Positions 1 through 6,264 of a stretch of 13,678 nt of DNA are shown here, in pieces. Position 1 is the first letter of the stretch. Each line of letters starts with the position of its first letter. The position numbers were made by a program, and so were the translations under genes. Under the pieces are notes generated by a model that worked only from the letters and a program-made list of their open reading frames with translations, was not told the DNA's origin and did not search any database. This stretch comes from CBFIJI01 sp965662885 (lineage in GTDB: Bacteria; Bacteroidota; Bacteroidia; Flavobacteriales; Flavobacteriaceae): the NCBI GenBank assembly GCA_965662885.1, contig CBFIJI010000053.1:1-13678 (forward strand). The letters are read 5' to 3'.

Positions 1-611
1 TTTTAAAAGAAAATGGATTTACCCCTGAGAATGCATTGGCGATGTACCTACCCAATTCTTATCAGTTTTATTGGGAAACGACTCCTGAAAATTTTCAAAA
101 AAAAATGTTGACTGAATACCAACGATTTTGGAATGAAGAGCGATTAGAAAAAGCCCAAGAAGTGAATTTATCCCCACAAGAAGTAGCAACTTTAGCGTCA
201 ATTGTTCAGAAAGAAACAAATAAAGCGGAAGAGCGATCTCGTGTTGCAGGTGTTTACATTAATCGTCTTCGAAAAAATATTCTTCTTCATGCAGATCCAA
301 CGGTGGTTTATGCTCTAAAGAAAGAACTAAATAATTTTGACACTATTTTTCGCAGGGTTTTATACAAAGATTTAAAGGTTAAATCTCCATATAATACCTA
401 TAAAAACAGAGGTCTACCACCAGGACCTATTTTTATGGCTGACTTATCGACAATTGATGCGGTTTTAAATTTTGAAAAACATAAGTTATTTTACTTTGTG
501 GTAAATCCTCATCGTCCAGGATATCATTTGTTTGCGAGCTCTTTACGCGAACATAATCGTAACAAAAAGGTTTATACAGGTTGGTTAAACAAGCGAAGAC
601 TATACCGTTAA
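1..611 (+). CDS. mltG: Endolytic murein transglycosylase MltG, C-terminal part (5' end outside window)
   Basis: This is the C-terminal two thirds or so of MltG, the inner-membrane lytic transglycosylase that cleaves nascent glycan strands and ends their polymerisation. The reading frame is open from base 3, so the gene begins upstream of the window. The family core is clear. The motif LASIVQKETNKAEE (codons from about base 192) carries the expected catalytic Glu, encoded at 213-215. It is followed by VAGVYINRL, the HADPTVVYAL segment, and the typical YNTYKNRGLPPGPI signature, then YFVVNP. The N-terminal membrane anchor cannot be seen. The protein ends in a basic tail (NKRRLYR). The stop codon at 609-611 lies inside the 3' end of the convergent methyltransferase gene, an overlap of 12 bases. 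The family assignment is firm; only the missing start limits it. Confidence 0.95.
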   Translation, partial: LKENGFTPENALAMYLPNSYQFYWETTPENFQKKMLTEYQRFWNEERLEKAQEVNLSPQEVATLASIVQKETNKAEERSRVAGVYINRLRKNILLHADPTVVYALKKELNNFDTIFRRVLYKDLKVKSPYNTYKNRGLPPGPIFMADLSTIDAVLNFEKHKLFYFVVNPHRPGYHLFASSLREHNRNKKVYTGWLNKRRLYR

Positions 612-1334
612 AGGGTCACAGTCAATAATAAAAATAGCTGGTCGCTTGTCTATTGCTAAGCTTGTTTTTTTCCATTGGGAAACAGTTTTTGTCTTAATGA
701 ATTCTGTCTCTAGAGTGATGTCACAAGCAACACATAGTTTTGTTTCTGGATGCAGTGTTTTAATAAAATCAGTGAATAACTGATTGTTTCGATAGGGTGT
801 TTCTATAAAAATTTGTGATTGTCCTGATTTTAAAGCCTTTGTTTCGAATTGTTTGATGGCCTTTCTTCGTTGTGGCTTTTCGATAGGAAGGTAGCCGTTA
901 AATGCAAAATTTTGCCCATTCATTCCAGCGGCCATCATTGCTAAAATTATTGATGAAGGACCTATCATGGGTTTTACAGTAATGCCATTCTTGTGTGCTA
1001 GACGAACAATTGCCGCTCCGGGATCAGCTATTCCAGGGCATCCTGCATCTGAAAATAAGCCCATTGAAATACCATTTTTACAGGGTTCTAAATATTCCTC
1101 AATTTCTATTTGGGAGGTGAATTTATTGAGTGGGTAAAGCTGAAGGTTTTCTTGATTTTTGGTTGGGGCAATTCTTTTTATAAAGCGACGTGCTTCTTTC
1201 TCATTTTCAATGATAAAATGATTATTTTCTTCAATGATCTTACGGATGTAAAACGGTAAAACTTCTAGTGGTGAGTTGACCCCTAATGGGGTTGGAATCA
1301 AATAAATTACACCTTTATTTAAGGAGTTCTCCAT
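600..1334 (-). CDS. Short RsmI-like SAM-dependent methyltransferase (tetrapyrrole methylase fold)
   Basis: This 244-residue protein has the tetrapyrrole methylase fold shared with RsmI, which 2'-O-methylates C1402 of 16S rRNA. Visible landmarks are the N-terminal LIPTPLG (residues 12-18, the RsmI TPIGN position), GLFSDAGCPGIADPG (92-106, the RsmI SDAGTP..SDPG motif), IGPSSIILAMMAAGM (124-138) and FNGYLP (145-150). It is shorter than E. coli RsmI (about 286 residues) and lacks the C-terminal extension, ending soon after the AIFIIDCD strand. Bacteroidota commonly carry such a short form in addition to a full RsmI, so its substrate may not be C1402; I leave the symbol empty. It is the last gene of the dnaA operon. 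Its ATG overlaps the end of the phosphatase gene by 20 bases, which suggests translational coupling. Its 3' end overlaps mltG on the other strand. Confidence 0.88.
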   Translation of the reverse strand: MENSLNKGVIYLIPTPLGVNSPLEVLPFYIRKIIEENNHFIIENEKEARRFIKRIAPTKNQENLQLYPLNKFTSQIEIEEYLEPCKNGISMGLFSDAGCPGIADPGAAIVRLAHKNGITVKPMIGPSSIILAMMAAGMNGQNFAFNGYLPIEKPQRRKAIKQFETKALKSGQSQIFIETPYRNNQLFTDFIKTLHPETKLCVACDITLETEFIKTKTVSQWKKTSLAIDKRPAIFIIDCDPLTV

Positions 1335-1767
1335 GATTGAATTTTTTCAATAGTTGATTGCAGGCCTTGTCGATAAGATGAAATACGTTCTCAAAGTCAG
1401 ACTGCTCCCCATAATAGGGATCAGGGACTTCTTCGTTTTGGATCAATAAAGCCACTTTTGATTTGTCTTTACTCGTTCTAGCCTTGGATAATAGGTCTTT
1501 ATAGTTGTTTTGGTCCATTGCAAAAATATGCGAATAGGTATCAAAATCACTTACTTTAAATTGAGTCGCTTGCTGGCCGCTGATGTCTATACCTTTTGAT
1601 GCTGCCACGTTTATGCTTCTGTGGTCTGGAGACTTTCCTATATGGTAAGCCGAAGTCCCAGCAGAGGCTACTTCAATTTCAGTATTTTTTAATTTGTATT
1701 TTAAGATTCCCTCCGCTAGCGGAGAGCGACAAATGTTTCCAAGGCATACCATAAGCACTTTTGTCAT
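1315..1767 (-). CDS. Low molecular weight protein-tyrosine phosphatase
   Basis: A 150-residue cytoplasmic phosphatase of the LMW-PTP family, which includes Wzb/Etp and YwlE and dephosphorylates phosphotyrosine or phosphoarginine. The P-loop sits at the extreme N-terminus as expected: VCLGNICRSPLAEG, with nucleophile Cys8 and phosphate-binding Arg14 (CX5R). The general-acid loop is VPDPYYG, with Asp116. SAGTSAYHIGKSPDHRS is the usual second conserved block. The length is normal for the family. It lies 11 bases downstream of the dnaA stop and overlaps the next gene by 20 bases, so it is the middle gene of a three-gene operon. Nothing in the neighbourhood resembles a capsule or tyrosine-kinase locus, so its substrate cannot be inferred. 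The residue after Gly10 of the P-loop is Asn, not the Thr associated with phosphoarginine specificity, so phosphotyrosine is the likelier target. Confidence 0.94.
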   Translation of the reverse strand: MTKVLMVCLGNICRSPLAEGILKYKLKNTEIEVASAGTSAYHIGKSPDHRSINVAASKGIDISGQQATQFKVSDFDTYSHIFAMDQNNYKDLLSKARTSKDKSKVALLIQNEEVPDPYYGEQSDFENVFHLIDKACNQLLKKFNHGELLK

Positions 1768-1778
1768 GCTTACAGTTT

Positions 1779-3206
1779 TTAGACAGTTAATTTTTGGCTC
1801 AAATCATCCACGTATTTCTTGAATTGCTTGTCTGTAAATGATAAATTATCAACAGTTTTACAGGCATGCAGTACGGTTGCATGATCTCTTTTACCAATTT
1901 GAGTGCCGATACTAGCCAAAGAGGCTTTGGTGTATTTCTTTGCAAAATACATTGCTAGTTGTCTGGCCTGAACAATATGTCTTCTTCGCGTTTTTGACTG
2001 AAGTGTAGCCACGTCCATTTGAAAATAATCAGAAACTACTTTCTGGATATAATCAATGGAGACCTCACGTTTGGTATTTTTAACAAATTTCTTGACGATT
2101 TCTTGCGCCAACTCAATGGTTATTTCTGCTTTGTTAAATGAAGATTGAGCGATTAAGGAGATGATGGCTCCTTCCAGTTCTCGTACGTTTGATTTAATGT
2201 TTTTGGCAACATATTCTACAATGTTGTCTTTTATGGTAACACCATCACGATAGAGTTTGTTTTTTAAAATTGAAATACGTGTTTCCAAATCAGGAAGCTG
2301 AAGTTCAGCAGATAATCCCCATTTAAATCTGGAAAGTAAACGTTGTTCAATGTCATGCATGTCCACGGGTGCTTTGTCGGAAGTTAGAATGACTTGTTTT
2401 CCGTTTTGATGCAAATGGTTGAAAACGTGGAAAAAGACATCTTGAGTTCCTGATTTACCAGAAAGGAATTGGACATCATCAATAATAAGGACATCCAAGA
2501 GTTGGTAGAAGTGAATAAAGTCGTTACGTGTGTTTTTCTTGACGGACTCAATAAACTGTTGCGTAAATTTTTCAGAAGAAATATAAAGAACAGTTTTCTC
2601 TGGATATTTTTCTTTAATGTCAACACCAATAGCGTGAGCAAGGTGGGTTTTTCCAAGGCCTACACCACCAAAAATTAATAGGGGGTTAAAGGAGGTACCT
2701 CCGGGTTTTGAAGAGACAGCAAGAGCAGCAGATCGTGCTAATCTGTTAGAATCCCCTTCTAAGAAATTATCAAAATTATAACTGGTATTGAGTTGTGATT
2801 CGATTTGAAGGTTCTTAATACCAGGAATCACAAAAGGGTTTTTTAATTCTGTGTTGTACGAATTAAGTGGTGCATCAACTTGCTGAGGCATAACGCTAGC
2901 TCTGTTGTTACTTGGTATGCTTTCCGTAAACGGCAATTTATTACCGTAGGCATTTTCCATTTTAATAATATAAACCAAGCGGGCATCCTCACCGAGTTCT
3001 CGAGTAAGGGCTGTTTTTAGTAATTTTACATAGTGTTCTTCAAGCCATTCATAAAAGAACTTCGTGGGAACTTGAATACTTAAAACATTATCATTTAATT
3101 CTACTGGAACTATCGGTAAAAACCAGGTTTTAAAAGCTTGTGATTGTATATTGTCTTGTACAAATTTTAGGCAGTTTTCCCATAATAAATCTGCAGAATT
3201 AGTCAT
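1779..3206 (-). CDS. dnaA: Chromosomal replication initiator protein DnaA
   Basis: DnaA binds origin DnaA boxes, oligomerises with ATP and opens the duplex. All four domains are present in 475 residues. Domain I (1-80) includes KTWFLPIVP. Domain II is a linker of about 60 residues. Domain III is the AAA+ module with Walker A GGVGLGKTH (180-188), Walker B VLIIDDVQFLSGK (239-251), sensor I ILTSDK (273-278), the box VII arginine region LLSRFKWGL (Arg293) and sensor II VRELEGA (Arg342). Domain IV (about 380-475) carries the DnaA-box recognition signature, IGKRDHATVLHACKTV. The length is normal and no key residue is missing. It is the first gene of a minus-strand operon with the phosphatase and the RsmI-like gene, and is divergent from the thioesterase gene. 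I could not find a convincing TAnnTTTG box upstream on its strand. Confidence 0.98.
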   Translation of the reverse strand: MTNSADLLWENCLKFVQDNIQSQAFKTWFLPIVPVELNDNVLSIQVPTKFFYEWLEEHYVKLLKTALTRELGEDARLVYIIKMENAYGNKLPFTESIPSNNRASVMPQQVDAPLNSYNTELKNPFVIPGIKNLQIESQLNTSYNFDNFLEGDSNRLARSAALAVSSKPGGTSFNPLLIFGGVGLGKTHLAHAIGVDIKEKYPEKTVLYISSEKFTQQFIESVKKNTRNDFIHFYQLLDVLIIDDVQFLSGKSGTQDVFFHVFNHLHQNGKQVILTSDKAPVDMHDIEQRLLSRFKWGLSAELQLPDLETRISILKNKLYRDGVTIKDNIVEYVAKNIKSNVRELEGAIISLIAQSSFNKAEITIELAQEIVKKFVKNTKREVSIDYIQKVVSDYFQMDVATLQSKTRRRHIVQARQLAMYFAKKYTKASLASIGTQIGKRDHATVLHACKTVDNLSFTDKQFKKYVDDLSQKLTV

Positions 3207-3275
3207 TTTATTACTTAACTTTTATGTTTTTGTTTAATTAGTTTGTGTTGGCTTGAGGCGAATCAAAACTTGTAC

Positions 3276-3293
3276 AAATATTGATTAATATTT
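3276..3293. repeat. Perfect AT inverted repeat upstream of dnaA
   Basis: The arms AAATATT (3276-3282) and AATATTT (3287-3293) are exact reverse complements around the 4-base loop GATT. The repeat overlaps the end of the TTGTACAA palindrome and runs directly into the A11 tract. It may be a melting-prone element or protein-binding site. In DNA this AT-rich, seven-pair arms could also be chance. Confidence 0.4.
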
Positions 3294-3383
3294 TAAAAAA
3301 AAAAATTGATTCTTACTTGAATTTTGTTTTTTTTTTTTTCATATTATGGGTATTGAGAATCCGTTAAGATAAATGCTTTCGTA

Positions 3384-3391
3384 TAAATTTA
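3384..3391 (+). promoter_or_regulatory. Weak -7 box candidate for the thioesterase gene
   Basis: TAAATTTA matches the Bacteroidota -7 consensus TAnnTTTG except for the last base. It lies 33 bases before the GTG start of the thioesterase gene. The 10-mer TAAATTTAAC that contains it recurs at 4908-4917 in front of the acetyltransferase gene. No good -33 TTG lies at the right distance; the nearest, at 3353-3355, is too far upstream. The call rests on the box and its recurrence only. Confidence 0.28.
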
Positions 3392-3424
3392 ACACTATTT
3401 ATAAACTTAATACAACATAAAACG

Positions 3425-3835
3425 GTGGAATTTGAGAATAAACCAATAAAGGTGCGATATTGTGAAACAGATCAAATGGGTTTTGTTCACCACAGCAATT
3501 ATGTTAAATACTTTGAGCTTGCACGAATTGAGTGGTTGGAGGCTATGGGAGTTTCCTATGCTAAAATGGAACAAGATGGTATTTTAATGCCTGTAGTTAA
3601 TGTTCAATTAAAATTTAAAAAACCTCTTTTCTTCGGTGACTCCTTTACTGTACACATTATTCTTGATAACAAACCCAAAGCAACATTGGATTTTAGTTAT
3701 ATCATAACCAATCAAAAAAATGAAAAAGTTTGTTTGGGAAGTACACAGTTAGCGTTTTTAGATGCTCATAAAAAGAGAGCAGTAAGATGTCCGAAAATTC
3801 TTGTGGATGTTTTTAATCTTTGGGATAATAAGTAG
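3425..3835 (+). CDS. YbgC-like acyl-CoA thioesterase, hotdog fold (4HBT family)
   Basis: A 136-residue single-domain hotdog thioesterase of the 4-hydroxybenzoyl-CoA thioesterase/YbgC type, which hydrolyses acyl-CoA or acyl-ACP thioesters. The active-site segment is RYCETDQMGFVHHSNYVKYFE (about residues 11-31), with Asp16 at the catalytic position and the His-His-Ser-Asn-Tyr that replaces the usual VYHANY. The strand VQLKFKKPLFFGD is also typical. The start is GTG. There is no in-frame ATG between the upstream stop at 3365-3367 and this GTG, and the first internal ATG (the Met of DQMGF) would remove the catalytic Asp. It is divergent from dnaA, a placement I recall from other flavobacteria. 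It converges on ribD with the last 23 bases overlapping. The physiological substrate cannot be read from sequence. Confidence 0.92.
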   Translation: MEFENKPIKVRYCETDQMGFVHHSNYVKYFELARIEWLEAMGVSYAKMEQDGILMPVVNVQLKFKKPLFFGDSFTVHIILDNKPKATLDFSYIITNQKNEKVCLGSTQLAFLDAHKKRAVRCPKILVDVFNLWDNK

Positions 3836-4856
3836 AAAATTGATCTCCCCCAATATTTATGGAAGTTTTAGGCAAGCTATTTATCATTGGTGCTTTAATT
3901 CCATTTCCGATTTTGTTTATTCCCCTTATTACCCGAGCCTCATCCCATAGCCCTTCATTCAAAAAGGATTGTAGTGTTTTTTGCCCTCCTTCAATGATTA
4001 TAGATTGAATTTGAAGTTCCGTTAGTTTTTCAATAATTATTTTAAGATTAATTGTGGAACATTGAATCGTTTTTTTAAGTGGATGGTCAAATACTCTTGT
4101 TTTTTTACTAAAAATAATGGTAGGATGTTTGTCGGTGATAACACCAGCGGCTCCAGGTAATCTGCCGTTGGGGTCAATAATAAAACGCTTGGGATGATTT
4201 CCTGCCCAACTTCTCGTTGTCAAAGCCGGATTGTCGTCAATTACAGTCTGTACTCCAATTAATATGGCTTCTTCTTCACTTCTCCATTGATGAACTAATT
4301 GCCTGGAAGCAGCATTACTTATCCAGTGAACTTTTCCTTTTTCAGCATTGGTTGGTGCAATAAATCCGTCCAAGGATTCTGCCCACTTCAGAATGATGTA
4401 GGGACGTTGTTTTTGATGAAAACAAATAAAACGTTTATTGAGTGCTAAAGCTTCCTTTTCTAAGATGTTTAAAACGACTTCACATCCCGCATCTTGAAGT
4501 TTTTTAATTCCTTTTCCAGCTACCTTAACATGCGGGTCGCTCATAGCAATTACGATTTTTGGAATTTTATGGGCTAAAATAGCATTTACACAGGGGGGTG
4601 TCTTTCCAAAATGTGAACAGGGCTCCAAGCTAACGTAAAGCGTACTTTGTTTTAATAGTTTTTTGTTTTTGACCTGCCGTAAAGCATTAATTTCAGCGTG
4701 TGGTAAGCCTGCTCCATGATGCCAACCTTCCCCGATAATAGCATTATCATAAACAATTACTGCACCCACCATTGGATTGGGATAGGTGAAACCTAATCCT
4801 TTCCGAGCCAATGTAAAGCAACGATCCATATAAACCTGGTCGGGGTTGAAATCCAT
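3813..4856 (-). CDS. ribD: Riboflavin biosynthesis bifunctional deaminase/reductase RibD
   Basis: RibD performs the second and third steps of riboflavin synthesis from GTP: deamination of diaminohydroxyphosphoribosylaminopyrimidine, then NADPH-dependent reduction of the ribosyl side chain. Residues 1 to about 145 are the cytidine-deaminase-like domain, with the zinc and proton-shuttle residues in HAEINAL (His53, Glu55) and LEPCSHFGKTPPC (Cys80, Cys89). Residues from about 151 (RPYIILKWAESLDGFIA) form the DHFR-like reductase domain, with HWISNAASRQLVHQWR, the GVQTVIDDNPALTTR substrate-binding block and IIIEGGQKTLQSFL near the end. The length of 347 is close to the family norm of about 360. It stands alone here, with no other rib gene in the window, and its 3' end overlaps the thioesterase gene on the opposite strand. 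Confidence 0.97.
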   Translation of the reverse strand: MDFNPDQVYMDRCFTLARKGLGFTYPNPMVGAVIVYDNAIIGEGWHHGAGLPHAEINALRQVKNKKLLKQSTLYVSLEPCSHFGKTPPCVNAILAHKIPKIVIAMSDPHVKVAGKGIKKLQDAGCEVVLNILEKEALALNKRFICFHQKQRPYIILKWAESLDGFIAPTNAEKGKVHWISNAASRQLVHQWRSEEEAILIGVQTVIDDNPALTTRSWAGNHPKRFIIDPNGRLPGAAGVITDKHPTIIFSKKTRVFDHPLKKTIQCSTINLKIIIEKLTELQIQSIIIEGGQKTLQSFLNEGLWDEARVIRGINKIGNGIKAPMINSLPKTSINIGGDQFSTYYPKD

Positions 4857-4884
4857 TTAAAAAGACATTTATATTAAAGGTATA

Positions 4885-4915
4885 TTGTTTATCCCATATA
4901 GTGTCGGTAAATTTA
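4885..4915 (+). promoter_or_regulatory. Candidate promoter for the GNAT-prmC-ligA run
   Basis: TTG at 4885-4887 and TAAATTTA at 4908-4915 are 20 bases apart, which fits the Bacteroidota -33/-7 spacing. The -7 box differs from TAnnTTTG only at its last base. Transcription would start near 4920-4922, giving a leader of about 12 bases before the GTG at 4933. This reading makes the TTG a promoter element rather than a start codon. Confidence 0.4.
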
Positions 4916-4932
4916 ACCCAAATAAAAAAAAC

Positions 4933-5409
4933 GTGAAAATAAGAGTTGTAGCACCTGAGGATAATAAAAGTTTAGCGAAAGTTCTTCGGGAAGTATTAAT
5001 TGAAATGGATGTTCCTAAAATAGGTACTGCCTACGCGGATAAAGAGCTAGATCAAATGTTTGAATCGTATTCGGGAGACTCCTCTATATATTATGTCATA
5101 GAATCTAATGGATCCCTTTTAGGAGGAGCAGGAATTGCACCACTTAAAAATGGTGATCAAGACATTTGCGAATTACAAAAAATGTACTTTGCTCCTGAAG
5201 CTCGTGGGGGAGGAAATGGGTATAAAATGATCCAAAAATGCTTAGAATTTGCTCGTCAAAAAGGTTTTAATGCTTGTTATATTGAGACGATGCCCAATAT
5301 GTTAGCTGCTCAAAAGCTCTATAAAAAAATGGGTTTTCATTATATAGATAAACCCATGGGGAACACGGGGCATTGTTCATGTCCAATATGGATGTTAAAA
5401 ACCTTATAA
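4933..5409 (+). CDS. GNAT family N-acetyltransferase
   Basis: A 158-residue acetyltransferase of the GNAT superfamily, transferring acetyl from acetyl-CoA to an unknown amine. The protein begins KIRVVAPEDNKSLAKVLREVL, typical of the GNAT first strand and helix. Motif A is LQKMYFAPEARGGGNGYKMI, where RGGGNG fits the pyrophosphate-binding Q/RxxGxG/A. YIETMPNMLAAQKLYKKMGF is the usual motif B. The protein ends in GHCSCPIWM, a tail I associate with a Bacteroidota subgroup. The frame could extend back to a TTG at 4885 (174 residues). I prefer the GTG at 4933 because the extra N-terminus is not family-like and overlaps a plausible promoter. The stop is directly followed by the prmC ATG. The substrate is not inferable. 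Confidence 0.85.
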   Translation: MKIRVVAPEDNKSLAKVLREVLIEMDVPKIGTAYADKELDQMFESYSGDSSIYYVIESNGSLLGGAGIAPLKNGDQDICELQKMYFAPEARGGGNGYKMIQKCLEFARQKGFNACYIETMPNMLAAQKLYKKMGFHYIDKPMGNTGHCSCPIWMLKTL

Positions 5410-6264
5410 ATGACCCTTATAGCCTATCGAGATGTTTTTCGTGACCGTTTAGCTTCCCAATTTACTGTAGGTGAAATTGATTTTTATTTTAAACAAATAA
5501 TTTTTTCTTTTTTTGGTTGGGAGGCAACCTCAATAGGTCTGACTCCTCACAAAAGTATTTCTTCCGAAGAATCATTTAAATTAGAAAATGCGATTAGCGC
5601 ACTAATAAAGCAAGAACCTTTGCAGTATATTACGGGAATTGCTCCTTTTATGCAACATTCTTTTTTGGTTAATAATGCCGTTTTGATTCCACGACCAGAA
5701 ACCGAAGAGCTTGTTTCTTGGATATTGGACGATTATACAGACTTAACAAATTCTACAACAGTCTTGGATATTGGAACAGGGAGCGGTTGTATTGCCATTA
5801 GCTTGTCATTGTCATCCTCCTTTTTTAAAGTATCTGCTATAGATGTTTCAAAACAAGCCTTAGTGGTTGCTAAAAAGAACAACGACCAACTCAACGCAGC
5901 AGTTACTTTTTATGAGACTAATATTTTAAATCAGAACGAGTGGGGGGCATCCCAAATGGATATTATTGTTTCCAATCCACCTTATATTCCTCCTGAGGAG
6001 TGTGCTGACATGAAAGTGAATGTTTTGGATTTTGAACCCAAATTAGCTTTATTTGTCCCTCAAGATCATCCATTAATATTTTATGAAGCAATTGTAGATT
6101 TTGCACTGAAAAATTTAAAAACTGGTGGACACCTTTATTTTGAGATTAATCCCAATTATAAAGAAAAACTGCTTAAACTTTTCGAAGAAAAAGAGCAGTT
6201 TTTAGTCAAAACAAGAAAAGATATTTTTGGAAAAACAAGAATGATCCGTGCTATAAAAAAATGA
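5410..6264 (+). CDS. prmC: Peptide chain release factor N5-glutamine methyltransferase PrmC (HemK)
   Basis: PrmC methylates the glutamine of the GGQ motif in release factors RF1 and RF2, which is needed for efficient peptide release. The 284-residue protein has the N-terminal helical release-factor-binding domain (about 1-75), the junction block VLIPRPETEELV (91-102), the SAM-binding motif VLDIGTGSGCIAI (118-130), the acidic IDVS strand end at 144-147 and the substrate-Gln-binding NPPYI (189-193). The C-terminus (DIFGKTRMIRA) is also typical. Its ATG immediately follows the stop of the acetyltransferase gene, and its TGA overlaps the ligA start as ATGA, so translation of the three genes is probably coupled. 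Length and motifs are normal. Confidence 0.96.
   Translation: MTLIAYRDVFRDRLASQFTVGEIDFYFKQIIFSFFGWEATSIGLTPHKSISSEESFKLENAISALIKQEPLQYITGIAPFMQHSFLVNNAVLIPRPETEELVSWILDDYTDLTNSTTVLDIGTGSGCIAISLSLSSSFFKVSAIDVSKQALVVAKKNNDQLNAAVTFYETNILNQNEWGASQMDIIVSNPPYIPPEECADMKVNVLDFEPKLALFVPQDHPLIFYEAIVDFALKNLKTGGHLYFEINPNYKEKLLKLFEEKEQFLVKTRKDIFGKTRMIRAIKK

Larger units (their letters stand above)
3207..3424. other. AT-rich dnaA divergent intergenic region; possible origin or unwinding element
   Basis: This is the longest non-coding stretch of the window, lying between divergent dnaA and the thioesterase gene. It holds a palindrome TTGTACAA (3270-3277), an inverted repeat AAATATT-GATT-AATATTT (3276-3293), an A11 tract (3295-3305) and a T13 tract (3327-3339). 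The A and T tracts could also pair, as AAATT with AATTT around a loop near 3310. Such AT-rich, tract-containing DNA beside dnaA is what a duplex unwinding element would look like. However, I found no 9-mer close to TTATCCACA on either strand inside it. The origin call is therefore an inference from position and composition only. The region must also hold the promoters of both flanking operons. Confidence 0.35.

Noticed and set aside
1846..1854. TTATCAACA, one mismatch from the DnaA box TTATCCACA
   Set aside because: It is a single site inside the dnaA coding sequence, encoding the conserved VDNL region, with no further boxes nearby; best explained by chance.
2384..2678. Open frames on both strands inside dnaA (2384-2656 on minus, 2469-2678 on plus)
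   Set aside because: Both lie fully within the AAA+ region of dnaA, have no family resemblance and no promoter of their own.
4885..4932. TTG at 4885 as the acetyltransferase start, adding 16 residues
   Set aside because: The extra residues do not look like a GNAT N-terminus, and the TTG fits better as a -33 promoter element 20 bases before TAAATTTA.
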